A stretch of 64,000 nucleotides of DNA from Niabella agricola (GTDB lineage Bacteria > Bacteroidota > Bacteroidia > Chitinophagales > Chitinophagaceae), in the NCBI RefSeq assembly GCF_021538615.1, contig NZ_JAJHIZ010000003.1, positions 1,426,001-1,490,000 of the forward strand, given 5' to 3'. The notes beneath the pieces were generated by a model. It was not told the DNA's origin. It searched no databases and saw nothing but the letters and a program-made list of their open reading frames with translations. Below, piece after piece: positions 18,197-27,239 of this stretch; within the stretch, counting starts at the first letter, position 1, and every line of letters starts with the position of its first letter. Position numbers and translations under genes: made by a program.

Positions 18197-18778
18197 TTAT
18201 TTTGTCTTTTTCAGTGCTTTAACATGTTCAAGATGCGTTCTTAATACCGGGAGTGTTTTTACAGCAAACGCCTTGAGATCGCTGTCCTGCACGTCTTTTT
18301 GAGCGTCTTCAAAAAGCTTAACGGTCTTTTCATGATCATCAACCATTTGTTTGATATAAGCTTTGTCAAAATCCGCTCCGCTTTTTGAAGACAGATCCGT
18401 CGCAACTTTCTGCTTTTCGTTATCCGGTGCTGCCGGCAGCGTGATGTTTTTTCCTGCGGCGATCATTTTTAACTCGTCGTTTGCTTTGGAATGATCCGTC
18501 ACCATCATTTTTCCGAACGCCTTCACACTGGAATCAGCACCCCGGCTTTGCGCCATTTCGCCCAGCTGCACTTCTGCCATTCCTCCGTTTGCAGCATCTA
18601 CGGCAAATTTTGCATCCTTCTCAGCAATGGCCGGAGCGGCACCGGCAGCGTGACTGCTGTCGATCATCTCCTCGTTTGTACTATCGGCCCGGGTTGTGGG
18701 GTCTTTTGACTGCTGGCCATTACAACTCCAGATCACCGCTGCGCTTCCAACGATCAGCAATTTCATTGCGATTTTCAT
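18197..18778 (-). CDS. DUF4142 lipoprotein
   Basis: The 193-residue protein has a lipobox (AVIWSCNGQ), a low-complexity linker, and a helical DUF4142 domain (residues about 55-190) with KFAVDAANGGMAEVQLGEMA, MMVTDHSKANDELK and QMVDDHEKTVKLFEDA. The repeated His in DHSK and DHEK resembles ferritin-like helical bundles, but metal binding is unproven. It is probably periplasmic or anchored in the outer membrane. DUF4142 genes are common in stress clusters of Bacteroidota. It may be transcribed alone from the 347-bp gap upstream. Confidence 0.85.
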   Translation of the reverse strand: MKIAMKLLIVGSAAVIWSCNGQQSKDPTTRADSTNEEMIDSSHAAGAAPAIAEKDAKFAVDAANGGMAEVQLGEMAQSRGADSSVKAFGKMMVTDHSKANDELKMIAAGKNITLPAAPDNEKQKVATDLSSKSGADFDKAYIKQMVDDHEKTVKLFEDAQKDVQDSDLKAFAVKTLPVLRTHLEHVKALKKTK

Positions 18779-18922
18779 ATGCGATTATTTTAACGGGTTT
18801 AACCAAAATGATTTACAACTTACAAACACATAGTGGTATCAACAATTACCGTTCCTGAGTTATTTAAGGCGATTTCATGCTTTATTTCTCAAATTGTTGT
18901 TGACTATTAGGATCAATAAGGC

Positions 18923-18945
18923 AAAAAAAGGGGAACAATTTCCCC
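18923..18945 (-). terminator. Candidate intrinsic terminator on the minus strand
   Basis: GGGGAA (18930-18935) and TTCCCC (18940-18945) form a stem that on the minus strand is followed by seven T (18923-18929). It lies in the gap between the divergent DUF4142 and SDR genes. It would stop a minus-strand transcript starting between it and the SDR gene, or inside that gene, and so may mark a short RNA or a leader. The rest of the gap 18779-19125 shows nothing else. Confidence 0.4.
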
Positions 18946-19125
18946 AATTCCAATATACCTTGGATTGCGTGGCATTTTTTCATGCTACCGGCGACGGCCG
19001 CCCAGACCCGCTCATCCGGTATGGTACAATGTTTGAAAATATTGATTCGTAGGGATAACAGCCTGCAATATGGCTTTAACGCCGCGCATGCAGCTACTGT
19101 TATATTATCCATCCAAATCAATGTT

Positions 19126-19923
19126 ATGAATACTTTAAAAAAATACACGCTTATAACCGGGGGCAGCCTGGGCATCGGACGGGAACTTGCTCGCGTATTT
19201 GCAGAAAACGGACATCACCTGATTCTTGTGGCGCGCAGTCAGCAGGAGCTGGAAGAAACCCTGACAGCTTTAAGTCACACAGGGGTGGAGATCATTACCA
19301 TTGTAAAAGATCTTTTTAATCCCAGCGCTCCTTTTGAACTTCATCGCCAAACAACCGAACAGAACCTGTATGTAGACATCCTGGTAAACAATGCCGGCCA
19401 GGGTTTGTACGGCTTGTTTGAAAATACCAATATCGACCGGGAACTGGCCATTATCCAATTGAATATCGCTTCGCTGGTAGTGCTTACCAAATTGTATCTC
19501 CAGGATATGCTGGCACAGGGCGGCGATGGAAAGATCCTCAACCTTTCATCTATTGCGAGTAAATCGCCCGGGCCCTGGCAATCCGTTTATCATGGCACCA
19601 AGGCGTTTGTTCAATCCTTCACGGAAGCGTTGCGAAGCGAGGTAAAGGACGAAGGCATTGTCGTAACCGCGTTACTGCCGGGAACCACAGACACCGACTT
19701 TTTTAACAAGGCTGGAATGACGGATTCAAAAGCAGTTCAGGATAAAAGTCAGCTGGCCGATCCGGCCATCGTAGCCCGGGATGGGTATCATGCGCTTATG
19801 AACAATGCAGATATGGTCATTTCCGGATTTAAAAACAAGTTAAATGTAGCCATGAATAATCTTACACCGGACGACCTTGCAGCGGATAAAATGAAGAAAA
19901 ACCAGGAACCTGCAGGCTCATAG
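19126..19923 (+). CDS. Short-chain dehydrogenase/reductase (SDR)
   Basis: Starting at MNTLKKYTLITGG, the protein is about 265 residues. It has the classical SDR marks: TGGSLGIGRELA for NAD(P) binding, NNAGQG, Ser of LNLSSIASKS and YxxxK in YHGTKAFVQSF. Relatives of the DltE/YqjQ type are of this size. An in-frame upstream extension to 18982 has no SDR similarity and is rejected. The gene is alone on the plus strand between two minus-strand blocks. Substrate unknown. Confidence 0.9.
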   Translation: MNTLKKYTLITGGSLGIGRELARVFAENGHHLILVARSQQELEETLTALSHTGVEIITIVKDLFNPSAPFELHRQTTEQNLYVDILVNNAGQGLYGLFENTNIDRELAIIQLNIASLVVLTKLYLQDMLAQGGDGKILNLSSIASKSPGPWQSVYHGTKAFVQSFTEALRSEVKDEGIVVTALLPGTTDTDFFNKAGMTDSKAVQDKSQLADPAIVARDGYHALMNNADMVISGFKNKLNVAMNNLTPDDLAADKMKKNQEPAGS

Positions 19924-19987
19924 AGGATCGCGGATTCAACGCTCTCCGGCGTCGGCGATTGGAAGAAGCCGGCATTATACGCTGACC

Positions 19988-22333
19988 CTAATACCGGTTG
20001 TTGGGCATATTCCCCATTTCCAATACCAGCTTCCCGCCTTTTATGAGCTGTTGCCAGGGTATAAAAGGTGTATGCAGCTTTTGTTGATTCAGCAACAGGG
20101 ATTGTACATAAATATGATTACTGTCATTATTTTTTGTTTCAATAACAAAATCGCCGCCGCTGTAAAACCTTGGGCTAAGCCGTATCCTGATGCGATCGAA
20201 CAGCGGACTACCAATACCCATTTCCGGATGCGAACCGGTTAACCCTTTTACATCAAACAGGCCCACGGAAGCCATTACAAACCAGGCGCCCAGCTGCCCC
20301 TGATCTTCATCCTGGCCAAACCCATAGCCATGTACACCTCCGGTACCATAAAACTGGTTGCAGATCGCCCGTACCCATTTTTGTGTAAGCGACGGCCGGC
20401 CGGAAAAATTAAAGAGCCAGGAGGTGTGCAGGTTGGGCTGGTTACCGTGATTATAAATACCTCCGATACCTGCAAAGGCATCGATTGTGGCGCCACCGCC
20501 AAACATATTTTTTTGCGCGACCGTGAAAATACTGTCTAACCGCTTGTTGAACGTTTGCGCCCCCATTGTACGAACCAATGTTTCGATATCATGGGGTACG
20601 AAATACGTGTATTGCCAGGCATTACCTTCCTGGAACCCACGCCAGGGCTGGGACGGGTTGAAGGGTTCAACAAACCGGCCATTTGCCAGCCGGGGCCGCA
20701 CCAGTTTTAACGCCGGATCGTATACTTTCTCCCAGGCTTTTGATAAACGCATCAACGTATCCTGGTCGTTTTTCTTTCCCAGCATCCGGGCCCATTGCCC
20801 TACGGCGTAACTGCTGAAGGCGTATTCCAGCGTGTGCGAAACCGAGAACTGCCAAAGTTCACTGCTGCCGGTTCCGGAATCCAGGTGGTTGACATATCCG
20901 TACCTCCGGAACCGGTCCAGGTCCATCTTTCCAGCTCCGAAGGGGCGGTGCTTCCATTCCAGCTCATTCTTCCGTGCCGCCTCATAAGCCAGCGCCACAT
21001 CAAAATCTCGGATGCCGGCCATATAAGCCGATGCAAAAACAAGTCCTACAAAATTGGTACCCACACCCGAAACATAACGGCTGTTTGCTATGCCGTCGCC
21101 CAACCAGCCGGCATCTTTATATACCAGTAACTGGCTTTTGATAAAATCCGAATAATATTCCGGGTATACCAGCGCCCAAAGCTGTGCCAGGTTCCAGTAA
21201 ATACCCCATACCGCGTCCGTGTTGTAATGCTGGTGCAGCGGCCGGCCATTTTTATCCAGCGGGATCTGCCCGGTGGTGCCGTCATTTTTTGGATAAGCGC
21301 CGTTTACATCACTGGCAAGCCCCCGCCCCAATACCGCATGATAAAGCCCGGTATAAAACTTTACAAGATCGGCTTTGCGCTTACCTTCTACTTCAATCCT
21401 GCCCAGGTGATCATTCCAGGTTGCTTTTGACTGTGCACGGGCCTCATCAAAAGAAAGCCCTGTGGCCTCCGCTTCGAGGTTCAGCCGTGCATTTTCAACC
21501 GATGTATAAGAGAGGCCCGCCTTAATGGTTACCGCCTCCTGTTCTTTGGTGGAAAAGCCAAGATAGACCCCGGCGCCTTTTCCCTTTGCTTCTTTTACGG
21601 ATGCATGTATCGCCGTTCCGTTGAAAGCTCCGTAAGCACTGTATGCCTTATCAATCACTGCGGAGAAGTAAAGTGTCACCGATGCGCCAGGCTGATACTT
21701 TTGAATATACGCGGGCAGGGTGGTTACCCAACCTTCAATACGGCCATCCGGCATCACGCGTACATCGGCATCCTTTACAGGCCCGCTTTCTCCTTGTTGA
21801 TTACCGATATCAAAGAGGATGTAGGCCTGTTCCGCTGCAGGAAAGGTATAGCGGTGAAAGGCGACCCTTTTAGTAGCGGTTAGTTCTGCACGGATACGAT
21901 AGTCTTTGAGCCATACAGAATAATAGCCCGCCGTACTGATCTCATCTTTCCGATCAAAACGCGACCGATAGCCGCTATCCGGAGCTTCCCTTTTTCCTGG
22001 CACGGTTTGTAAGACCCCGGTAATGGGCGCAAACACGATACCGCCTATCTGAAATTCATGAAAATTCGGGAAGCCTTCGATGGAACTGTCGCGGTAATCA
22101 TAGCCCGTTGCTTCCCAGCCACTGGCATTGCCATAGCTTCCATTGGTAGCCGGTCCGGGCTTTGCCATACCAAAAGGAAGTGCCCCGGGTGCATAATGAA
22201 ACCAGCGGCAGTGTGCCGTACCGATTCCCGGATCTACAAACTGTGTAAAATCCTTTTGCGCAAGCGAGTGCTTGCCCAGTAAAACAAATACAGCGGTTAT
22301 ATAAACCGAAAGTAAAAATGAATGTCGTTGCAC
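19988..22333 (-). CDS. GH92 family alpha-mannosidase, exported
   Basis: About 781 residues. The GTG at 22331-22333 gives an ideal signal peptide (QRHSFLLSVYITAVFVLLG); an alternative TTG at 22390 would overlap the ROK gene by 31 bp and add 19 unlikely residues. GH92 marks are present: VDPGIGTAHCRWFHYAPG and ALPFGMAKPGP near the N-terminus, FQEGNAWQYTYFVPHD, NQPNLHTSWLFNF and GQDEDQGQLGAWFV. The family comprises Ca2+-dependent exo-alpha-mannosidases acting by inversion. As the last gene of an operon with kinase, transporter and isomerase, it should release mannose from alpha-mannosides. Linkage specificity is open. Confidence 0.92.
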   Translation of the reverse strand: MQRHSFLLSVYITAVFVLLGKHSLAQKDFTQFVDPGIGTAHCRWFHYAPGALPFGMAKPGPATNGSYGNASGWEATGYDYRDSSIEGFPNFHEFQIGGIVFAPITGVLQTVPGKREAPDSGYRSRFDRKDEISTAGYYSVWLKDYRIRAELTATKRVAFHRYTFPAAEQAYILFDIGNQQGESGPVKDADVRVMPDGRIEGWVTTLPAYIQKYQPGASVTLYFSAVIDKAYSAYGAFNGTAIHASVKEAKGKGAGVYLGFSTKEQEAVTIKAGLSYTSVENARLNLEAEATGLSFDEARAQSKATWNDHLGRIEVEGKRKADLVKFYTGLYHAVLGRGLASDVNGAYPKNDGTTGQIPLDKNGRPLHQHYNTDAVWGIYWNLAQLWALVYPEYYSDFIKSQLLVYKDAGWLGDGIANSRYVSGVGTNFVGLVFASAYMAGIRDFDVALAYEAARKNELEWKHRPFGAGKMDLDRFRRYGYVNHLDSGTGSSELWQFSVSHTLEYAFSSYAVGQWARMLGKKNDQDTLMRLSKAWEKVYDPALKLVRPRLANGRFVEPFNPSQPWRGFQEGNAWQYTYFVPHDIETLVRTMGAQTFNKRLDSIFTVAQKNMFGGGATIDAFAGIGGIYNHGNQPNLHTSWLFNFSGRPSLTQKWVRAICNQFYGTGGVHGYGFGQDEDQGQLGAWFVMASVGLFDVKGLTGSHPEMGIGSPLFDRIRIRLSPRFYSGGDFVIETKNNDSNHIYVQSLLLNQQKLHTPFIPWQQLIKGGKLVLEMGNMPNNRY

Positions 22334-22359
22334 CTTTAAATCATTTATATAAACCAACC

Positions 22360-23238
22360 TTACCTGCCGGCAACCTCCTGGCTCAGCCAACTGGCTGCCG
22401 CGCCGTATAGTGCCGCCGCCTCTCCCAATACAGACCGCCGGATTGTTACAAGCGGAAACTGTTGGTGCAGGACCAGTTCTATTTCCCGTTGAAAGGCCTC
22501 ATAGGCCCTGGTAATATTTCCCCCGATCACCACCGCTTCTGCTGGATTCATTTCTATAAAGCATTTTAAAAATGCACCCAGGTTCTTTCCAAATTCTTTA
22601 AACAGCAGCGGGATGTTTTCATCGGTTGCAGCACAAGCGGCAATCTCCTGTACGCCGTTCAGCACCCTTCCGGACAAGGCAGCATACCGCTGCACAAACC
22701 ATCTTGTAGATAAATAGTCTTCAGCAATCCCTTCCCGGAACGGATGCTTCCACAGATCGGCGTTTTCTGCAATACCCTGTTTGTAAAATGCCGAGCCCAG
22801 GCCCGTTCCAAGGGTAATACCCAACACCTGGTCAAAACTTTCATTTACAGCACCGGCAAATATTTCGCCCTGGAGAAAGCAGGCGGCGTCATTTTTAATA
22901 AAGAACTGCTGCGGCACCCTGTCCAGTGCAGCAGCAAGTAATTGCTTTATGTTGAGCCCGTACAGCGCATCGTATTTTCCCTGGGCCGTCATCAGGCTCA
23001 CGCCATTATGATAATCAAAAGGCCCCGGCATGGCTATACAGATCTTGGAGACCGTGGCATCCTGCATAGCAGCCTGCATACAGGCACTCCAGCTGCGAAT
23101 GACCGGTGCGGCGGCGGCCCCCGAATTCACCGGCTTTCGCATCAGCGACGACTTGATGATCTGCCGTTTACCTACATCGATCAGTGCTGCAGTAATATGG
23201 GTTCCCCCGATATCAGCCGCCAGTACAAGGTTGTTCAT
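22360..23238 (-). CDS. ROK family sugar kinase (mannokinase candidate)
   Basis: 292 residues. The N-terminal ATP phosphate-binding motif AADIGGTHITAALID and the central ITLGTGLGSAFY identify a ROK kinase. The zinc-binding CxCGxxGCxE motif found in many ROK proteins is absent, which is usual for one branch of the family and speaks against a repressor role, as does the lack of an N-terminal HTH. Flanked by GH92 and a sugar porter and upstream linked to mannose-6-phosphate isomerase, it most likely phosphorylates free mannose; that substrate is inferred from context. Confidence 0.88.
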   Translation of the reverse strand: MNNLVLAADIGGTHITAALIDVGKRQIIKSSLMRKPVNSGAAAAPVIRSWSACMQAAMQDATVSKICIAMPGPFDYHNGVSLMTAQGKYDALYGLNIKQLLAAALDRVPQQFFIKNDAACFLQGEIFAGAVNESFDQVLGITLGTGLGSAFYKQGIAENADLWKHPFREGIAEDYLSTRWFVQRYAALSGRVLNGVQEIAACAATDENIPLLFKEFGKNLGAFLKCFIEMNPAEAVVIGGNITRAYEAFQREIELVLHQQFPLVTIRRSVLGEAAALYGAAASWLSQEVAGR

Positions 23239-23251
23239 TTTTTAAGACGCA

Positions 23252-24676
23252 TTATATATTACCAGTCGGATCGCCGGAGGTTGCCCCTGATTTGGTGGCA
23301 GCGCCCTTCCATTCCGTTTCGATCTGCTCCAGCGATTTTCCTTTCGTTTCCGGAAGCAGGCGGAATACTGTGATGAATGCAATGATGCCAAAAGCAGAAA
23401 AGATCCAGAACGTCCCACCTGTGCCCACTGCTTTCAAAAGAACGGGCGTCACCTGCCCCACAATGGTATCGGCGATCCACATTACCATAATGCTGATGGC
23501 CATGGCCCTTCCGCGGATCTTACCCGGGAAGATTTCTGCGGCCACCACAAATTTCAGCGGGCCGATCGAAAAAGCAAAACAGGCAAGAAAGGCCATCACG
23601 CAGATCAGCAACCAGATTGAACCGGTAGCGCCCGTTGCAAAGCAAAAGCCGGTTAAGAATAATGCAATGGTTGCCCCCGCCGTGCCCCAAAGATACAAAG
23701 GTCTGCGTCCTGCACTGTCCACTTTCCACATGGCGATCAGGGTAAATATCATATTGGCAAATCCAAAGATCACCTGGCTTAACAGCGAGTTGCTCAACGA
23801 TACACCGGCATTGCTCAGAATACTGGGGCCATAGTAAATGATCGCATTGATACCGCTGAATTGTGAAAACAGCGGAAGCAGGACACCCAGCAGCAATGCT
23901 TTCCGCCAGCGCGGTGCAAACAGTTCCCGGTACGAGCCTTCGGTGCCGGCGGCCTGTAATTGCTGATCTGCTCCCATTGCATCATCCGGCGAAATGGCAT
24001 TGATAATAGCCCGTCCTTCTGCTGTTCTCCCCTGCTGTATCAGCCAACGGGGGCTTTCCGGCACCAGGAACAAACCCAATAAAAACAGGATGGCAGGTAT
24101 GGTTCCCATTCCCAGCATTGCCCGCCACACTTCTGCGCCAAAGATCACTTCCATCCAATGGCCCTGCTCCTGTACCGCATGGCCGGAAGCAAAACGAACC
24201 AGGCCTGCATTGCTGAGGTAGGCAGCCAGGATGCCCAGCGTAAGCGCAAACTGGTAAAAGGTCACCAGACGGCCCCGGATCCGCGCCGGTGCTATTTCCG
24301 AAATATAGAGTGGTACTACGTTTGAAGCCAGACCGATGCCTACGCCACCGAGGAAACGGAATACGATTACCCCGGTTAAAGAAGGCATTACAGCACAACC
24401 CAGGGCTGATAAAAAAAAGAGCAGCGCTGCAATAAACAAGGGCTTTTTACGGCCCCAGCGGTCACTTAGCTCACCGGAAACTGCTACACCGGCAATACAG
24501 CCAATAAGTGCAACCGATACAAACCATCCCTCCTCAAAGGCCGATAGAGAAAACTGCTTCTGCAGGAACGGCAGTACCCCGGAAACCACGGCCATATCAA
24601 ACCCGAAAAGAAAGCCGCCCAGGGATGCCACGAAGGTGATGGTAAGAATGGAAGATCGTTTAATAGATACAGGCAT
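23252..24676 (-). CDS. MFS sugar porter, sugar:H+ symporter
   Basis: 474 residues with 12 predicted membrane helices. It carries the sugar-porter signatures GGFLFGFDMAVVSG in helix 1, DRWGRKKPL in loop 2-3, RFLGGVGIGLASNVVPLYIS, PESPRWLIQQGR after helix 6 and PETKGKSLEQIE at the end. It should import a monosaccharide across the inner membrane by proton symport. The gene is 13 bp upstream of the ROK gene and 55 bp downstream of the isomerase gene, so mannose released by GH92 is the likely cargo (inference). Confidence 0.93.
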   Translation of the reverse strand: MPVSIKRSSILTITFVASLGGFLFGFDMAVVSGVLPFLQKQFSLSAFEEGWFVSVALIGCIAGVAVSGELSDRWGRKKPLFIAALLFFLSALGCAVMPSLTGVIVFRFLGGVGIGLASNVVPLYISEIAPARIRGRLVTFYQFALTLGILAAYLSNAGLVRFASGHAVQEQGHWMEVIFGAEVWRAMLGMGTIPAILFLLGLFLVPESPRWLIQQGRTAEGRAIINAISPDDAMGADQQLQAAGTEGSYRELFAPRWRKALLLGVLLPLFSQFSGINAIIYYGPSILSNAGVSLSNSLLSQVIFGFANMIFTLIAMWKVDSAGRRPLYLWGTAGATIALFLTGFCFATGATGSIWLLICVMAFLACFAFSIGPLKFVVAAEIFPGKIRGRAMAISIMVMWIADTIVGQVTPVLLKAVGTGGTFWIFSAFGIIAFITVFRLLPETKGKSLEQIETEWKGAATKSGATSGDPTGNI

Positions 24677-24731
24677 TGGCAGAAATTGAATCGTTCTGAA
24701 TATATTTCATTGTAATTACACAGTGCAGCGC

Positions 24732-26585
24732 TTAACGACCATCATTGTCATCAATTTTTAAATGATCAATGGATTCTTTTATAAATACCCGCACCATTTT
24801 AGCGCGTTGGGTTCCATTATTGATCACGGTATAGCTTTTCGCTGCCTCGGGGATTACGAAAGTTTCCGCATAATGATATACCCGCTCCTCCCCGGCTACC
24901 TGAACGGTTACCGAGCTGCCCTCCACCAGCATCAGCACATTACAGCTTTCGTCGGTAGTAAATGAAATGCGGGAATCAAATTCCACCCGGTGCACATCGT
25001 AAAAATGATGGGGATGCGTGGGTAAGTGATAGATCTCCCAGTCGTCGCCATTGGAGATCAGACGGGGATGGGCAAGCAGTTCTTTTGACACATAACTCCC
25101 CTTGTAATCAAAACGCAGATTGTTAAATGCATGTTCTATATTGATGGCCCGTGGTTCGCCGTTCAGGTCCACCTGCAACCAATCATACATTTTAAAAGTA
25201 AAAATATAGGGCGTGGAGCTGATCTCCAATACCAGGTTATTGGCTCCGGAACTATGTACCGTTCCGTTGGGAATAAGGAAAAGGTCATGCTTATGAGCCT
25301 TATGTACCTGCACAAATTCGGCTACCGGAACCTCAACCTGGTTCCGGTGGCTGTTTTCCAGCGCGTCCCGGAAAACTCCGGGTTCAATTCCATCACGGAA
25401 ACCGAGGTATACTTTTGCATCGTTCTGGCAATCCAGGATATAGTAGGTTTCATCCTGTGTAATCCGCTCTCCGAAATGTTTCCGGATATACGAAAGCCGG
25501 GGATGACACTGGATGGAAAGGTTGCCTCCGTTCCAGGTATCCAGGAAGTCGAACCGGATGGGGAATTCATCTCCAAAAAAATCAGCGTGCCGCCCGATAA
25601 CCGCGACCGCATCCCAAAGCATCAGGAAATCAAAAGCCAGCTCCAGTAAACAGCCATTGCTTTCAAAAACAATTCCGTTCTCCGGTACAATCAGTTCAAA
25701 AGACCAGGCATAATTCACTTCCTCCGGATTCAATCCCGGTATGTGGTCCTTCATCCACTGTCCGCCCCACGCCCCCGGTTCAAACCAGGGCCGCACCCGG
25801 AAACTGCTCCTTGCCATATGAGCGAATGCGGGACGGATATCAGCTGATAGCGCCCAGCTTAAGGTATCTGCCCATTGCACATCTCCCAAAACCGTTATCC
25901 GGTTCAGAATTTGCTTCTTGTGCGCGTTGTGTACTACCCAGTCTACAAAATAAAAACGCTTGTACATCCGGGCGGCCAGGGTTGGCGTTGTTGCTCCCAG
26001 GTTGGTAACCGCCCCCGCCCGCATGCGGTACTGGATTTCATTTTTGGGTACATCCAGGTAAACCACCGGTGCCTCCCAGCCGCATAAAGCAGCACCGGTA
26101 CCCACCACCAATGTACAGTCAGCAGTAGCATCGGGTTCAATGGCGGCTAAACGGTTCACATCAAAAAAGTCCGATAGCGAACGGGTACAGCGCGTTCCCC
26201 AAACAGCATCCTCCGCTCCTAAAAAAGGGGCTACCAAAGCGTCGATTTCTATCTCGGGTTTTAAATAGTCATCCGTAAAGATCCAATGTACCCGGACTCC
26301 CTTTTCCTGGAACGCGGTATTTAAAGAGCGATATACGGTTTCCCAAAGCACCCCGCTGTAACCGTCGATCACTACCTTTTTCTGCTCCAGGATCCAGTCA
26401 GCAAGGGATGCGTATCCCTGCCGGATCTTATTTGCTCCGAGGGAATGAAACGGGTACATGGAATACGCACCGGCTTCGGAAGAGATGCCGTTTATTTGCT
26501 GTGGCATCAATGGCTGCCCGCTTTTTCTGCACAATTGTGGAATATTTTTGCGGGTCTCCGTGCGCGTCTGAGTAGGTTCAGTCAT
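24732..26585 (-). CDS. Long class I mannose-6-phosphate isomerase-like protein with N-terminal kinase-like domain
   Basis: 617 residues, about 200 longer than a simple ManA. Residues about 60-250 resemble a P-loop uridine-kinase-like domain, but the Walker A position reads VVIDGYSGVLWETVY without the GKS/T, so it is probably not an active kinase. The C-terminal half is the cupin isomerase: QCHPRLSYIRKHFGE contains metal-binding candidates and LFLIPNGTVHSSGANNLVLEIS is the classic motif. It would convert mannose-6-phosphate to fructose-6-phosphate. It is the first gene of the mannose operon; a 16-bp inverted repeat lies 144 bp upstream. Long versions of this kind are known in Bacteroidota. Confidence 0.85.
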   Translation of the reverse strand: MTEPTQTRTETRKNIPQLCRKSGQPLMPQQINGISSEAGAYSMYPFHSLGANKIRQGYASLADWILEQKKVVIDGYSGVLWETVYRSLNTAFQEKGVRVHWIFTDDYLKPEIEIDALVAPFLGAEDAVWGTRCTRSLSDFFDVNRLAAIEPDATADCTLVVGTGAALCGWEAPVVYLDVPKNEIQYRMRAGAVTNLGATTPTLAARMYKRFYFVDWVVHNAHKKQILNRITVLGDVQWADTLSWALSADIRPAFAHMARSSFRVRPWFEPGAWGGQWMKDHIPGLNPEEVNYAWSFELIVPENGIVFESNGCLLELAFDFLMLWDAVAVIGRHADFFGDEFPIRFDFLDTWNGGNLSIQCHPRLSYIRKHFGERITQDETYYILDCQNDAKVYLGFRDGIEPGVFRDALENSHRNQVEVPVAEFVQVHKAHKHDLFLIPNGTVHSSGANNLVLEISSTPYIFTFKMYDWLQVDLNGEPRAINIEHAFNNLRFDYKGSYVSKELLAHPRLISNGDDWEIYHLPTHPHHFYDVHRVEFDSRISFTTDESCNVLMLVEGSSVTVQVAGEERVYHYAETFVIPEAAKSYTVINNGTQRAKMVRVFIKESIDHLKIDDNDGR

Positions 26586-26728
26586 AATCGTTGTATTGCT
26601 GTTTGCCGCCCGGATATGTACCTGTTGTCTCCAACCAATCCTTACTTAACTGCACAACCTGGCGCAGCAACCGGAAAGGCGATACTACTAAAATAATGCA
26701 AACCGGGCAGCTGATCATTATTTTGCCC

Positions 26729-26744
26729 AAATGTACATACATTT
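26729..26744. promoter_or_regulatory. Palindromic operator candidate upstream of the mannose operon
   Basis: AAATGTACATACATTT is a 7+2+7 inverted repeat (AAATGTA / TACATTT). The GTA...TAC arms are of the kind bound by GntR-family repressors. It lies 144 bp before the isomerase ATG. No regulator gene is linked, so the binding protein is unknown. Confidence 0.45.
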
Positions 26745-26873
26745 AAACATATAGCGAAATCTTTCCGCTTTTTTATAAACCGGCGGCCTTGCCGCTCATA
26801 TGTGGAACCCATCCACTACGGCATCCCGAAGGCATACGTCCCCTCCCTGCTCCGTTTCCTCGCGATAATCCCC

Positions 26874-26986
26874 TATCTTTAAAAAAAGTTTCTATGTGGG
26901 ATTTCCTGGATTTTTTATACAAAGTGGTTGTTATAATTGCCGGTATCGCTTCCCTGCCGGTCTTTCTTAAAAAGAAGAAAGCCTGA
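26874..26986 (+). CDS. Small single-helix membrane protein of 30 residues, with promoter box
   Basis: A 30-residue frame from ATG at 26894 to 26986 encodes one hydrophobic helix (FLYKVVVIIAGIASLPVFL) followed by a basic KKKKA tail, which suggests a membrane microprotein with its C-terminus in the cytoplasm. TATCTTTA at 26874-26881, 13 bp upstream, matches the promoter box seen before three other plus-strand genes here (32312, 38803, 40954). No family is recognised. The remaining gap 26586-26873 shows only the palindrome at 26729. Confidence 0.4.
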
Positions 26987-27028
26987 ACATGATCTCTTCC
27001 GGATAAAATCCCTTCACATATACCTGTT

Positions 27029-27097
27029 ATGCTTACCCTTATTCTTATTATCCTTGTTTTTCTAATTGTTGGAGGTTATACCCAGCGCAATAAATAA
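27029..27097 (+). CDS. Possible 22-residue membrane peptide
   Basis: ATG at 27029 opens a frame of MLTLILIILVFLIVGGYTQ plus RNK and a TAA at 27095-27097. Nearly the whole peptide is one membrane helix. It resembles in size and composition KdpF-like or lmo0937-like peptides, but 22 residues are too few for a firm call. It is 42 bp downstream of the 30-residue membrane ORF and may be co-transcribed. Confidence 0.3.
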   Translation: MLTLILIILVFLIVGGYTQRNK

Positions 27098-27239
27098 GCC
27101 ACTGGTAGCTGTTCTAAAAATGTAATTACCTGGCTGATCTTGCAGACCGGCTATTCCGTTGATCTGCGGTGCCAGGCGAAACCAATGCTTCATGCCCGGA
27201 ACAATTCCCTTCCGGTGCCGTGTGCCCGCCGCGAAACCC

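Noticed and set aside
22334..22390. Upstream TTG start of the GH92 gene
   Set aside because: It overlaps the ROK gene and adds 19 residues before an otherwise perfect signal peptide beginning at GTG 22333.
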